Source of the DNA: Morchella semilibera
Lineage: Eukaryota > Ascomycota > Pezizomycetes > Pezizales > Morchellaceae
Length of the DNA stretch: 64,000 nucleotides
Assembly (NCBI GenBank): GCA_009192285.1
Contig: CM018604.1
Span: 1,240,001-1,304,000, forward strand
Direction of reading: 5' to 3'
Shown here: one piece after another, positions 26,937 to 38,978 of the stretch
Layout of the letters: each line of letters starts with the position of its first letter
Numbering within the stretch: the first letter of the stretch is position 1
Program-made: the position numbers and the translations under genes
The notes under the pieces: generated by a model
Databases searched by the model: none
What the model was told of the DNA's origin: nothing
What the model saw: only the letters and a program-made list of their open reading frames with translations

Positions 26937-27320
26937 CTATCCTTTCAGCTCTTCGAAAACTGTGTGCCATTGCCCGCCAGCGATCCGCTGTTCATTCTTC
27001 TCTACGTTGTCTGCAAAGTGCGTGGTCTTCCCTCCCCTTTCCGTTCCAGCCTCCTTGTTTTTGCTCACGGCCTTGGAGGCTGGCGCTCTCTGTTTAACTT
27101 CCTTGTAGGACTCTACATCCCTTTCCACTGAATCACTACCCGATTTCCTCTTGTGCACTTTAATCAACTTTCCTGCACTTTTCGCCTCATCAGGAGCGCG
27201 ACTATCTCTCGCTGCTCCGTGTCCGTTGTTATCGACCTCGACCGCCTTGCCTGAGCTCCTGGTTTTCATTTCTTGGTATGGTGTGATGCCTGCATTGTTA
27301 TTTAGCAGGGTACTGGTCAT
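26937..27320 (-). CDS. small hydrophilic protein, unknown
   Basis: A single open frame of 127 aa from an ATG at 27320. The product is rich in Lys, Glu, Ser, Asn and Gly, has no hydrophobic segment and looks disordered. The centre holds a basic patch (KLIKVHKRK). I do not recognise it. Length alone could arise by chance in a window of this size; the even, protein-like hydrophilic composition is the main argument for it being real. Confidence 0.35.
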   Translation of the reverse strand: MTSTLLNNNAGITPYQEMKTRSSGKAVEVDNNGHGAARDSRAPDEAKSAGKLIKVHKRKSGSDSVERDVESYKEVKQRAPASKAVSKNKEAGTERGGKTTHFADNVEKNEQRIAGGQWHTVFEELKG

Positions 27321-30300
27321 GCAAATTGAAAGGGTTGAGATATTTACGCCGTATTTAGGTTTGTATGAGTGCTTAGTATGTAGTTGAGCCGTGGCTCTTT
27401 AAGTCGTTTAAAAAGATGTCAGGGTCACGCGCGTGGATCGTGGAGTGAATCAAGGCAACACGGGAGAGGTTGATTATGGAGACTGACGGAATTTATGGAA
27501 CATGACTGTTCTTGGCAACGCCAAGATGGGTATCTGTAGATCACTTGCTAGGGGCAAGGCACCAAAACCTCAAGTTATATGTATTTTGAATATTTTACTA
27601 GTAATGGAAACAACCGACATGACACTTATAGGAGGAATCTTAAGGTTATAAATGCAATTAGTGATAAGATCTTAAGAAATAACTTTACAATTAAAATACT
27701 CATTGGCCGGTACTCGGAGGTACTTACATGAGCATGTACATAGTAGCTTGAGCTGAGTAGAAGAACCCTTATGCGCGATAGATAACACAATCAAAGTTTT
27801 TCATGGTGAGATACGCCTCTAGTCTGTGATAGGGCGATTAAATCACTCATGATTCTACACGAAGTACGTAAAAGCTACAAGATCTATATACAAGACATAC
27901 TCCCTGAGTATGTACGTACATGTAAATCCATACCTCGATCCAATTGGTTCAGCTGCATAGATAAACGCATATCTCGTTTAAATAATTTATACAGTGGTCA
28001 TGTGCAGCCCGTTACTATCACCGACGCATTAATGGCTTTTTAGGCAGGCACGGACACCTTGTTATAAGATTATACTCGGTGAGATTTACATATGCCCACC
28101 CTTGTCAAGAGTGGGCCCAAGTACTCGGGACTGCCTAAGGACCCGAGAATTCTGGTCCGCCAACCCGACCCGGAACGTTCATACAGCCGTACCTCGCTAT
28201 CCCTTGGACGGATAAAACTTGTCAAATTCGCGACCTACCACTTTCAGCTAATAGTAACCTCGTGTGGTAACTGTTGGAAATTCTTGTTTGGTTCGTTTGT
28301 TGGTATTTACCATAACAAGCAATATAACTCCCCTACTAAGTGGTGCACGGTCCAGGTCGCGAATTTGACAACTTTCATCCTTCCAAGGGATAAGAAACCT
28401 CGCTATAAGAAAAAACCTTGCTGTAAGAAATAACATATAGGGTACACGCTAAGGACTCTGCACTAAAATCTCACTTGCTATAAGAAATTTTTGGGGGGGA
28501 CCCTTGCTATAAGAAGCAGAGACCGCCGCAACCTTGGCGTTTCTTATAGCGAGGTCTCGATCTCGCTGTATACATGTATCTATCACCTGGCAGGCCGAAA
28601 CATGCTCAGAATCTGGTGTACATGTACTGCATATTATACAAACCCGGCTCTTGACTTTCTATATAGGGTATTGATATAATTAAGACTACAACAGAAATCC
28701 CCTTAAACAGTTTTTTTTTTTAAGTTGCCAAGGCTGTATATAGTGCACCAGTCTCACTCAGCCTTCCAGGCAATAGTAAAATTTCACGTGCTTTGTCTAA
28801 ATGCGCAACTACTATTTAGCCAGGTTGCTGTTTATTCTGCAGGTCTTGAAACGGCCCCTGAGCACCAGGTACCCGACCCAATCTGTTTTTTGATGCAGCT
28901 ATTTCTTATTCATTCGTCACGCGCCCAACCTGGCGATCAGATTTTTGAAAAGCGCTACATACTTATTCGATCGAGTCATCAAAACACATAGAATTAAAGC
29001 TGAGGGTTAGATATTAACTCAATTGACCAACGTCAGGAGCTCAGATGACTTACGACAGAACTGATAAGAAGTACATAGATTGGAACAAAAAGAAAGGGAA
29101 AAAAAAGAGGCTTTTCAGGGGTAGAGAATATCCGATACTCCACTATAGTCGATATAGGTAGCTAGAGGATGGTCAAGCTGATTTTAGATTCGGGAAGGTG
29201 GAAATCAAACTAGATTCGCGGTACCAAGTAACTTCTGAGGGTTCTAAGCAGGCGTAATGATACCATTAGGTCCAAATTTTTTCTCGGCCGACTAACGGGA
29301 CATAGATCCAGATCTATCGAGCGTACACACCTTGAGTCAGTTACACATATACAACGGGAGTCTTCAGACTATATTATCTCAGCTATAATAGCTATAGATA
29401 AATGCATCGCTAGTGGCAACGGACAAATATGTAAAGTACTCGTACTGTCCTGATACTAAAACATCTGTAACTATAACATACTCATATATGCTTATAGTTA
29501 ACTGCGTGGTTACGTGTATATGACACCTCAGACCAGCCGTTCTAGTAATCCGAACTTGAGATCTCAACCAGATTTTTTTTTTTGCAGAGTTATGTAATTA
29601 TTTGTGCCTTCCATTAATCAGACTGCTCTAGAGTATATGCATTTGAGTTAAAATATTTACCAACAATTATATGGCCATGTTGTGACGTATCGTCGCAGGG
29701 ATGCATGCAAGTACCAGCCAGGGACAAGGTATTTGTGTGTTTTGTTTTCAAAAAGAAAGGAGATCCGAGCATCTCAAAAATCACCGTACCAGTAAGAGAG
29801 GGCACCCATACAAGTACCCTTGAAGGATATGCAGTGAAAAATCTTGTATGATGATCTTCAATCCCATTCCAAATAAGCAAGATAGCCACTCCAGAGCCTT
29901 CGTTGCCTGGCAAGCGAAAAAGCTCACATACGCATACAGACAGGAGGCTCCTCGAGCTCCCGATTGTTCCTCGTGACCCTTCTGCTCGGTTGACCTAGAT
30001 CAATTGCATTGCAGAGAATTGTAAGTCCATGCACAATGCAGGGGAAATATCCATGGTTCTAGTTTTGTTTGGTTCCGAAGATGAGGCGTGTTAGCTAGAA
30101 AACGTTGAATAACTAATAGATACGTGGTAGACCCCTTATGAAACACTGTAGGTGGTCTTCTGATTGATTACATGTATTTTGTATATAGAGTACAGTGTAA
30201 AGAAATATCGATTGGGTCTGGGAACGAGACTATTCCCGTACTGGAGATGGGATGAACTGAACTCAGCCTTGTCGTGCCCACGGTGTGTTGCGGCCCGTTG

Positions 30301-32028
30301 ACGCACATTAACAAATTCTCGCTACAGGCTGTATGACTAGACCCTTTGAATCAATAACCCTTGTAGATAACGCATCTCCTTTTTACTAGGCTTTATCAGT
30401 TGAGATTGATGAAACATTGTGCACGCGGCCCCCGACACAATCATAAGTTTTAGAGAGGCAGCATCATCTAAACGATCTTTTTTTGGGAAAAAAAAAAAAC
30501 TACATGTAGTTAGAAAATCCTCAGGATTGGGGATGGAAATAGCACCAGTCTCTAGCTATGAAAGGCGTTTAGCGCTCATGTGTCCGGCACTTAATGTAAG
30601 CGCCAAAATAACCATTACGACCTTTCAAACTCTGTACATCTTATGATGAGAGGGCTCTAAGTTTCTCTCTTTTTTTTCTTTCTGTTCATACACTCGCATC
30701 AAATCTATATTATAGCTCAAATAAGAACAGGGGCCTTCAAGCGTACTTTCATTATTAACCCTAGTTGATAGCGATTGCCTAGGGCGTATCTAGAAAAGGA
30801 TCGCAATTATGGCGTAGGTAGACACGTACACGAGGGTGTACCAGGTAGGCCTGTGCATTCCGTACCTTAAGCCTTCCTTTGAAATCTGTCAGTTGATCCA
30901 CACACCTCACTCCCGGGGTCTCTGTAGCGTTAGTACAGTTACGATTTCAAGTGTTGTGAATGTAGATCCGATACAATGAGCATGCCATTAACGAGGATAT
31001 GAATGGATGAGCGTTCTGCGGTGTCAATTCGTGTCTCCATGGCATGAAAGAGATAATATTCAACCCACATTAAATAATCATTCAAAATCAACTAGATCGA
31101 ATGTTTCAATACGTTGGGTTTCTTGCTGACGAGCCTTCACGGCTGCATTGACTGAGTTTGCTTCCCGGCTTGAAGTTTCTGGTAGAATCAACTAATTCTG
31201 CCATCTACCACTTAAAAACGGGCACAGCCTGGTGGTGTACGTGCGATGTCTTTAGAACCCGTCCTATCATTAACCTCTATGTCATCCAAGCAGGGATTTA
31301 ACCCAACCATGCGTAAAGGGATAACGTTACAACTTTCTTCTTATGATTTTGTTCCTAGATTTTGTGGGCATTAACGTCCTATGAATGTAGTTACCCTACA
31401 TCAATGAGGATCAGGTTCTTGTCATTTCGTTAGCCACTGAATTGTTTCTGCACCACACAAAAATTCATCTCTGGCCCCCATATTGTTAGATTGAGAGGTG
31501 CTTCCTGCTGCCGCAGACCGATTTGGTCACTCTAAAGCTCTCCATATGACCTGTGAAACCTCACTGGTGGGTCTTGACCAACCATCCTTGGTGCCCTACT
31601 CATGATTGTCGTTTCTGCAGAGACCCCCTACCAGCCTATTTAGAGGTTAGCTAGATTCCGGTTAGGTTGCTTTCCCTTACCACATCGTAAGGATCTTTAT
31701 AACCTCCATATCCTCTCTATCAAAATCAACCATATCTACCACAAACTACCCTTATACTTCCGACCACGTCTTCCGCAGAAAACGATACCGTTTGGTCTTG
31801 GAGATATACATTATATTCTATTCTTCGTTACCTCGAAATCGAACCTCAGGCTGAGCCGTTGAAATTCTGGCCCAAGTAATTCGCCCTCATTGTTCAAATC
31901 AGTCATTCAAATCATCTGATAGTCCAAGAGAAAATACCCACCTTTATTCCATCCACCCATCCATAATTGGATACATGTATGTTTTTTCTAAATTATTACA
32001 ATTTCTCCTGAGAGGTTAGATCTGACTG
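27321..32028. other. spacer with pogo-like MITE remnants
   Basis: Contains the inverted-repeat element at 28191-28410 and related fragments to about 28560, several TACATGTA copies, and otherwise AT-rich sequence with only short open frames. No gene is supported. Confidence 0.55.
28191..28410. mobile_element. MITE, possibly pogo/Tc1-mariner related
   Basis: Left arm 28191-28236 and right arm about 28354-28404 are inverted copies sharing CCTCGCTAT, TATCCCTTGGA and TTGTCAAATTCGCGACCT. The ends carry CCTCGCTATAAGAA-type sequence, which resembles the ACCTCGATATAACGAA-type termini I know from pogo/Tigger elements; that assignment is inference from memory. Loose further copies (TTGCTATAAGAA at about 28478 and 28505, and TTCTTATAGCGAG near 28540) follow, suggesting a second broken copy. 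A 113-aa frame crossing the element is an artefact of it. Confidence 0.65.
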
Positions 32029-32364
32029 ATGAAACGAACAGACGTAACTCAACCTATACCGCCATCAATTCCAGCATCATCCATTATGACTTCAAACAAA
32101 GACAAACACTCCCCGAAGAAGGTATTGGATGACCCTCCAGCTGGTTCTGAAGCCGTCACAGACACTTTGCATTTCGAGAGGTTACTTATTGATGTAACCA
32201 CAACCCCCGAGGGTTACACCAAAATCACAACTCAGGATATGCACTACGCCGGGACCTGCGATCATTTAACTTATACCGCTGGATTCAGCGGTATATCTGC
32301 TGGCGAAAGGGCTACAAAGCTTGCCCAAGAAATACAAGATATTGTTTCGATCCTCCCGAAATAG
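32029..32364 (+). CDS. small protein of unknown function
   Basis: An intronless frame of 111 aa from ATG 32029; a second in-frame ATG follows at residue 20. The N-terminus is Pro/Ser/Lys-rich and the rest alternates charged and hydrophobic residues, with a Gly-rich segment (YTAGFSGISAGE) and an amphipathic C-terminal helix. The upstream 100 bases are pyrimidine-leaning. I do not recognise a family. The composition looks protein-like, but the length is not significant on its own. Confidence 0.35.
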   Translation: MKRTDVTQPIPPSIPASSIMTSNKDKHSPKKVLDDPPAGSEAVTDTLHFERLLIDVTTTPEGYTKITTQDMHYAGTCDHLTYTAGFSGISAGERATKLAQEIQDIVSILPK

Positions 32365-35300
32365 AATAGGGATAGTTGACTGTCATTTCGCTGGTTTGGT
32401 CTTCGTATATGCTTCGACTCCGATTACGATAAAGATGTACGGTTTCGATTATGGTGACCTATTAATTTCCTTTCCCTTGGGCATACTGTGGTAGTATCCT
32501 AAGATAATGTTAACTTTTCCTTGGAACCTTGTATTTTTTATTTTCTGGGTGGGTTATTGTTCTTGGTCTTTATATTTTCTCTTTAACTAAGAGATATTTA
32601 CCTTGAAATCTTAGAGAGAGAAAAAAAAAGCATTTAAATCCTCATGGAATACAATCAATATGAGCCTATATTGGACCGTGAGTATGTTGCCTATGGTTTG
32701 TTTTAGGGTCTTGGGTATTTCAACGTTAAAGGATATTCCTTTACGAAACATATGGCGCGGTTTATATGGATATTTAATTAATATTAGGATAGAGTGTCAA
32801 TTAACCTCTAAGATTATAGCATCCCGGGTAGAAAGGGTCATTTATACATACGACACATTGCTGTCCTGTCGGGGTCTGCTGGGTGGTATCGATGATCAGA
32901 TGTAAAACCTGATGGTGTAATGGTATATGCTGCCGGATGTCTGTTAATCTTACAGATATCTCTAACTAACAAGGGCTCTTTGAGCTTGTATTAGATAAAA
33001 TCCAGAGCTAATGTTATTATTTCTGGTCTGCCGGAACCTTGCTGTTGAACAGGAGGCAAAATCATATGAAAATGCATGTAGGACCACCGTTACAAAGGAT
33101 TATCTGCCGTTATGTCGAGCAGGGAAGCTAGGTAGCTTCATTGACTATATGCATGAGAGAATAGGTACTGTGCCTACATGATCGTAACCTCGACGTTTGT
33201 TCTAAGATCTGAACCCATAGTGGGTAGTCCTATCTCTAGAACCTTTAGGCGCCTGTTCTCTGTCAATATGTGCTATCTCTGTGAAGATTTGCTAAGGCTT
33301 CATTCATGTATTAGTAATTGGTGACAGACAATACTTAAAATGTTCGTACTTATCTTCAAAAAGTCCTGACATCGCCCCGAGTTTGGCACCCTGTCAAAGC
33401 TTCTAGTATCAAGTATTGATACGAACTAGACTGCAAGTGCTAGGTCGGGTTCTATCGCAATTGTTTACTCAAGACCAATACGTATAACATTAACGCACAT
33501 TCATCCTTTTCGGCCAATAAAATGTTTCCGAGTACGATGGAATCGCACGGGGGAGATAGCGGGCGTCCTGGCTATAAAGTAACTTTAATGGTTGAGATAT
33601 CTATGGTTCTCTCTGTCCGTCTTTATCGGAGGAGGAAATGTGGCAGCGTTAACGGAAGCCGACAATTAAATTGGACCATATTGAGTCATAGGTGATATAT
33701 CCTTGACTAATCCTCCAGGAACAACATGCTGGCGTAAGATACGTTTTGGGTGAACAAACATGTTCTATCGTTCAGAGTGGCTCTTTAATTCTGAGTGGAA
33801 CATGGTTACGTCGCATGCCGATGTTGGTTGGGGGAAACTAAAAGTATTGGGTGTTGGGCTTTAGCAGCCTGAGCTAATTTCCGAAGTTCACCACCAATAA
33901 AGGGACTCAACGTACTCACAACATTCTTATGCATTAACAACGAAATAGAGTAGGTACTCGTATGTCTGTACTTACTCTACTGATTACACTCAAGACCTAA
34001 GACGGTACCTTTTATCGACAGCCTAAAACTAAGTTCAAAAATCCTATTCAATGCGTCAAGATCGGAGGGCCTTCTGAAACATGTCCACACCCTCTGGCAG
34101 CCCGAGCCAGGTTACTAGTGGATACCGCAAGATGTCCCCCGGAAACTAACAGGTCCCAAGCCCTTGGGACGAAAATGCTTAAATGGACATCAATTTCATT
34201 ATGTTATCCCTGATACTTTGTTTTTGGAAGTGTGTTGGCAGCAATAGCAAGTGCGGGTCTCCTCAGAACATACCTGTAAATAAAAATAAAAATAAAAATA
34301 AAAATAAAAATAAAAATAAAAATAAAGATCCCTAGATTCAGAGCGACTGTTTGAGATGCATGTCAGTAGCTTTTAATTTTTAGTGGTAATTCACCGAAAT
34401 TTTCAATTGGTAGTCTTCACACTTTGATACATACATCACAGTAAGGCAATGCTGCGTGCTCATTCGCCGATATCCCACAATCCTGGACACCACAGACATC
34501 CTGGGCCAATAGATTTTCCTTACCACTAGAGAAATGTGGCGTCCCTGGTCCGGTTGGAGTTAACCTCAAGTGCCTGCGTACTAAGTATGTAACTAGTTTT
34601 TGCTTTTCAAAAGTGGCGGTGTTGATTGTAGGTGGTATTATTAGTACTCCTGAAAAATGTAGCTATAGCTAGGTACTCTACATGTAGATACATAGTAAGT
34701 ACATAAGTAATCTGATTACTTTAGTCAACCTGATGAAAACTGTACCTGGGGCTATTCTAGTGAATTTTGACAACTCCAAGGGAACGCAGTCACTGCATAG
34801 TGTCATCAACAGAGTTGTGAACATAGCGGCCTTAGCGGAGTGTCCAGGGTTCGAGGAACTCTCGAATCTTTGGCCGCTTGTTCACGTACATATTCGGCTG
34901 TTGGTTCTGGTCTCAGAGCGGAATCGCTAAGAACAGTCTCGTTACACATATGGTGATGTGTGTGTGGCAAAAGGAATACAGAATAGATTGGGTAAATACC
35001 GGCTGAGACTAAGCGACCGTCCACCAGTAGAAGAAGTAATAGATGTAGAGCTCGTATCGTAAGTCTATGTAATAGGTATTTGCATGGTGTCCAAGAGTCT
35101 ACAGTGTATACAAAAAGGAGTTCCGAAATTATCGCTCACCAACTTTTGTTTCGGACATTCCTTGTGTTGCAAACAGGTATGTACTGGCTTGCTCTGTAGA
35201 TCTAAAACCTTATTCCAATTCCGTTCAAAGGAGAACCATACCCAGGATATTTTTGTTTATCCTCGTAGGGTGCTACCAAAGAGTCGGCTGTCACATTTCT

Positions 35301-35581
35301 CTCCCCGTGAAAGGAAATGTTGCGCCTTCTCGCTACTGGAACCACACATTTTGTCCTTGCTTTGGGAATATGACTTAGAAGCAAGTTGCCATCAACCAGC
35401 CCTTTTGCCTATAAGCCAGTAGCGGGGGCTGAGGCTGAGTGTGTATGTATGTACCTACTGCACATGTATGTAAGTCAAAAACTACTTATGGAACCACAAC
35501 ACCCTCCCCATCCATCTTATAGTCCCTCCTATCCCCTTCTATACTTTCGAAGGATCCTGTAACGGGGGAAAATAGTTAACG
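32365..35581. other. spacer without recognisable gene
   Basis: AT-rich sequence with a hexanucleotide repeat at 34277-34325 and one TACATGTA copy near 34680. Frames at 34733-34930 and 35084-35422 are open but have no family resemblance. Confidence 0.5.
34277..34325 (+). repeat. (AAAAAT)n microsatellite
   Basis: About eight tandem copies of a six-base AAAAAT unit, almost perfect. Probably polymorphic in length between strains. Confidence 0.9.
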
Positions 35582-36504
35582 ATGTCGCCGCCGCTCGTAG
35601 GTGTCACGGCACCTAGCCAGGATTCAGACGTCAGTACCACTGGAGGCTCTCTTCGCTCCGAAAACAACAGCTCAATTCAAATAACTCCCTCCGAGGATTC
35701 GAATGATGGTCAATGGAGTCCAGTTCCAACCTCGGTGGACCCAAACCGTCCTGATTACAGCACATCAACATCTAGCCCACTACCAGCAACTAACGATCAG
35801 GGAGGAGATCTCAATACTGCGGCACTGGTGGGAATAACGATTTCGGCTGTGGTCATTGTGTTGGCTGTTGTGATTACTATTATCTGGTGGACACGGACAA
35901 GAAGCAAAAACCGTCACGGTTTTGGTTCGGTGCATGGGCAACAGCGACAACAAAGACCCCGTGGCATCGAGGAGGAGGAGGAGGAGGAGAAACCGCCAAC
36001 GTATGAAGCTGCCGTGTTTGGGATTTACAGCAATTCTCAGACAGTATGTGTCTCATTACTCCCATTACAGATATATCTGGAGATTTCTAACCCTTTAATC
36101 AGCACCATTCCTTGCAACACATTCCGTCTCAACAGCCATCCCCAACCCCGCTACCGCAGGCTCTCCCACAAAACCACTATTTAAATCCGCAAAGCTCGGG
36201 TCCCTCACACACTGCTACCCTGAATCGAACCCTTCATCGGCTTGATACTACAGTGCCCCAGCAAGACATTTCCCAACAGCGCCCAGATATTGTAATTTAT
36301 CCCCACGATTCACCTCCGCAAACTCCAGCGTTACCAGAGCAGAACCCGTTATCGATAAGACCGACGGAACAAGTGAATCGAGCCGATAGAGATAATGTTG
36401 TTTCTCACCACATTACGGATTTTCCGCAGGACTACCCAGACACTATCTCATTTAATAGTGATTTCTCAGACGATGAACCGGCTTCGGCGGCCGAAATTGT
36501 GTGA
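35582..36504 (+). CDS. single-pass membrane protein with PPxY motif
   Basis: Two exons, 35582-36043 and 36103-36504, encode 287 aa. The 59-nt intron has a GTATGT donor, a TTCTAAC branch and an AATCAG acceptor, phase 0. Residues 1-78 are Ser/Thr/Pro-rich and would face outward; 80-103 is a strong membrane helix (ALVGITISAVVIVLAVVITI) followed by a basic stop-transfer stretch (RTRSKNRH). The cytoplasmic part has a Glu run and then KPPTYEAAV (138-145), a PPxY motif of the kind bound by WW domains of Rsp5-type ubiquitin ligases. The tail is Pro/Gln-rich and ends acidic. No signal peptide is visible, so it may insert as a type III protein or have an unseen upstream exon. Layout resembles fungal wall-stress or Mid2-like proteins, but there is no Cys-rich domain. 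Confidence 0.75.
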
Positions 36505-37536
36505 GATAAGCGAACGGAACATTTTCGTTTCAAGTTCACCCTTCTGGGTGTTACTTACTACACATTCGTTTAGAATTTTCATTTCCATATCAACTTGCCT
36601 TGCATTTACATAGGTTTTGGCTCTGCGGTTGCGAAAGCGAACACGAGCCTAGGTTTTATTTCCCTGGTTTTGTTTCCCGATTGACATGTCCATAATACAG
36701 AGATACGAAGATTCACGTGGGTAGATGGGTGATGGGTGTCATGTAGGACCAGGAAAAGGAGTGTGTATCCTGAAACATCAGTACTCGGTTTTTTGCCGTG
36801 GGATCTATATATAGGCCTATAAAGCTCGTATCCCCGGTATAGGATTGTTTACCTATCTTGTAAGTATTGTACATAATAATACCGAATTGAGTATCAGATT
36901 ATAAAATGCTTGGAACTTCGAAGTGATTACATGTAGTCCAATAATCGCTCCATATAGAAAAAAGGTATCTCACATATCTTCTATCCGTCCATATCAATTG
37001 AATACAACATATTATCTATATCTTGTTTTGCGTACAGCTGACTCCAGTCAAATATCCAGACCATTTTCCCTTTCGCTCTAATCACCGTTCTACGCCGGAG
37101 CATTCCATATGCATACTCATGTTGCATGAGCCCGCGGATCATGTAGTCTTCTTATACGTTTCGAGTCACAGGCCCTCAAGAATCAGAGGCTTGCCCCTAA
37201 AACATTTAATTTGCAATGATTTTTTCGACCATCCCTTGAGACGTTTTAAGAGTCAAAATCGTACGTGGGAAGCGCATCCACGTCTTTGTTGAAATTCCGA
37301 CTCGAAAGAAAATTCAAGGGGGTGGTTTGAATCATGAAGTAATAGATTCTCTTAGCATGGAAGTTAAAATCAAGTTTCCAATATTTCAACTGGTTTCTAG
37401 AGACCCACCTGTTATAAAAACCTTAATGGTCATACTGATTATTTACAACAGTACCAGCTGCAGGAATATATTTATACCCATACAAACAGGCACAAATAGC
37501 TGTTAGAACTCTACCATACGTTTTTTTAACAGCAAG
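36505..37536. other. spacer between two genes
   Basis: 3' flank of the membrane-protein gene and probable promoter or 5' exon region of the next. One TACATGTA near 36927. A 3' splice-like TTTTTTTAACAG ends at about 37532. Confidence 0.45.
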
Positions 37537-38280
37537 ATGATCTCAATAACATCACTATCCTGTCTTTCCACAGAAGACAAAGACGCCTTTGCCGCAGCTC
37601 TCTATCGACCACCACACACACGGGAAAAACACACTTACCATGACCATCTTGAGACTGTTGATCTTGAAATGATCAATAGCATTAACGAAAAAAAGAAAAT
37701 TGCCGCACTGCCGGGTCACTTGCTACAGAGGCCAACAGGGCTCACGAAGATATTGAGAACTCATGCGAGGGGGTACTGCAAAGCCCATGAAACACTCCAC
37801 ACCTATGTTATCAGCTCGATTCTCCACAAAATCCGCCACGAGGTCACCGGACCGCAATTCAATATACTCGTACCACTCCCACATCCCGTTGCTCAATATC
37901 TGGTCAGTTCTTTGAAGCAAATCAACGCTTATTGGACTACACCATCCGACTATCGGAAGATATTCCCCGCTTTCAAGGGTTCCCTTGGATCTGCGTCTGT
38001 TAGTTTTCAAGAGAACCAGTGCGATGCGTGTATTTTAGCTGCTATTTCTGGCAACAAGAAAGTGTTGGAAGCTCTTAGGACATCAAGTTTTTCGAAGAGA
38101 AGGACTGGGGGAAGGCTGGTCGAATGGCTCGATCGTTGGCTATTTGCCTTGGGAGGAGAAGTGCTATATGAGGTCCTGGAAAGATCCGACAGAAATTCTT
38201 ATATCCTTAGGAAGCTCAAATGCGGGCTTATCAGGAAGGAGAACGTGGAGGAAGAGGGACAGACTACTCTAGAACCCTGA
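37537..38280 (+). CDS. conserved fungal protein of unknown function
   Basis: An open frame of 247 aa from ATG 37537. The part from about residue 157 (ENQCDACILAAISGN, then KRRTGGRLVEWLDRWL) resembles a family I recall from many Pezizomycotina, marked by a CxxC followed by a Leu-Ala-Arg-Ile-Gly-Gly-like segment and a Trp-containing helix; its function is not known to me. The protein has no membrane segment. The 5' end is doubtful: good 3' splice signals occur just before the ATG (TTTTTTTAACAG) and inside the first codons (CTGTCTTTCCACAG ending near 37574), so the conserved part may be a downstream exon of a longer gene. Confidence 0.65.
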   Translation: MISITSLSCLSTEDKDAFAAALYRPPHTREKHTYHDHLETVDLEMINSINEKKKIAALPGHLLQRPTGLTKILRTHARGYCKAHETLHTYVISSILHKIRHEVTGPQFNILVPLPHPVAQYLVSSLKQINAYWTTPSDYRKIFPAFKGSLGSASVSFQENQCDACILAAISGNKKVLEALRTSSFSKRRTGGRLVEWLDRWLFALGGEVLYEVLERSDRNSYILRKLKCGLIRKENVEEEGQTTLEP

Positions 38281-38978
38281 GGAATAGGGGATCCGTATGA
38301 AGACTAGAATCGTACCTATATGATTGGGTATAATTCAATAAAACAAATGGTCTCCGTATCACTCATGCACTATTAACTCGTATTTTGGACAAATTGGAGA
38401 ATCGTTCTTTAAATAGTATGCGTAGGTAAAATACCTCACTCTCTCAGTCCGCGGTGCAAGAAATGGTTATAGCCTTAGTTAGACGTAAGTACGTACGCGT
38501 CGTATAACCCTTTTCCTATCATCATCACACAATTACAAAACACCAACATCATGCATAAGTCCAATAAAGTTTGGGATAACCCTTTGGTAAATATAGCTGT
38601 TTCATCATGAAGAGCCTTGTTCTTCGATTATCACTCGGTTGGTTGGTATAATGCAACAGTCGATTGGTGTATAAGAACAAATCAATATTGTTAAGTAGCG
38701 TGACAAAATTCAGAGGTGGGGCACAAAAGAAAGAGTTTGAGTACATTAATCACTTACTCATCCAGTCCGATAAATAGTGAGCACACTGTGTGCATCTTGG
38801 AGTACCAAATGACAGTAGTAAATTTCAATCCTAACAATTTCTGATATTATGGACAGAATAATAATTCACGTAGCGATTTATTCAGTGCGATTCAGATTTT
38901 TTTTTTTTTTGCGCCCAGCTCCAAATTACACAAGATTGATAATATCTTGCCCTTGGGAAAGAAAGCTAGCTGTGCAAT
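38281..38978. other. spacer between convergent genes
   Basis: 3' flanks of the unknown-function gene (+) and of the TCTP gene (-). A T13-type run lies near 38897. No gene seen. Confidence 0.5.

Noticed and set aside
28092-28433. 113-codon frame
   Set aside because: It runs across both arms of a foldback element and so is a by-product of the repeat.
34850-34865. GGTTCGAGG, resembling a tRNA B box
   Set aside because: No matching A box or cloverleaf around it; no tRNA gene found anywhere in the window.
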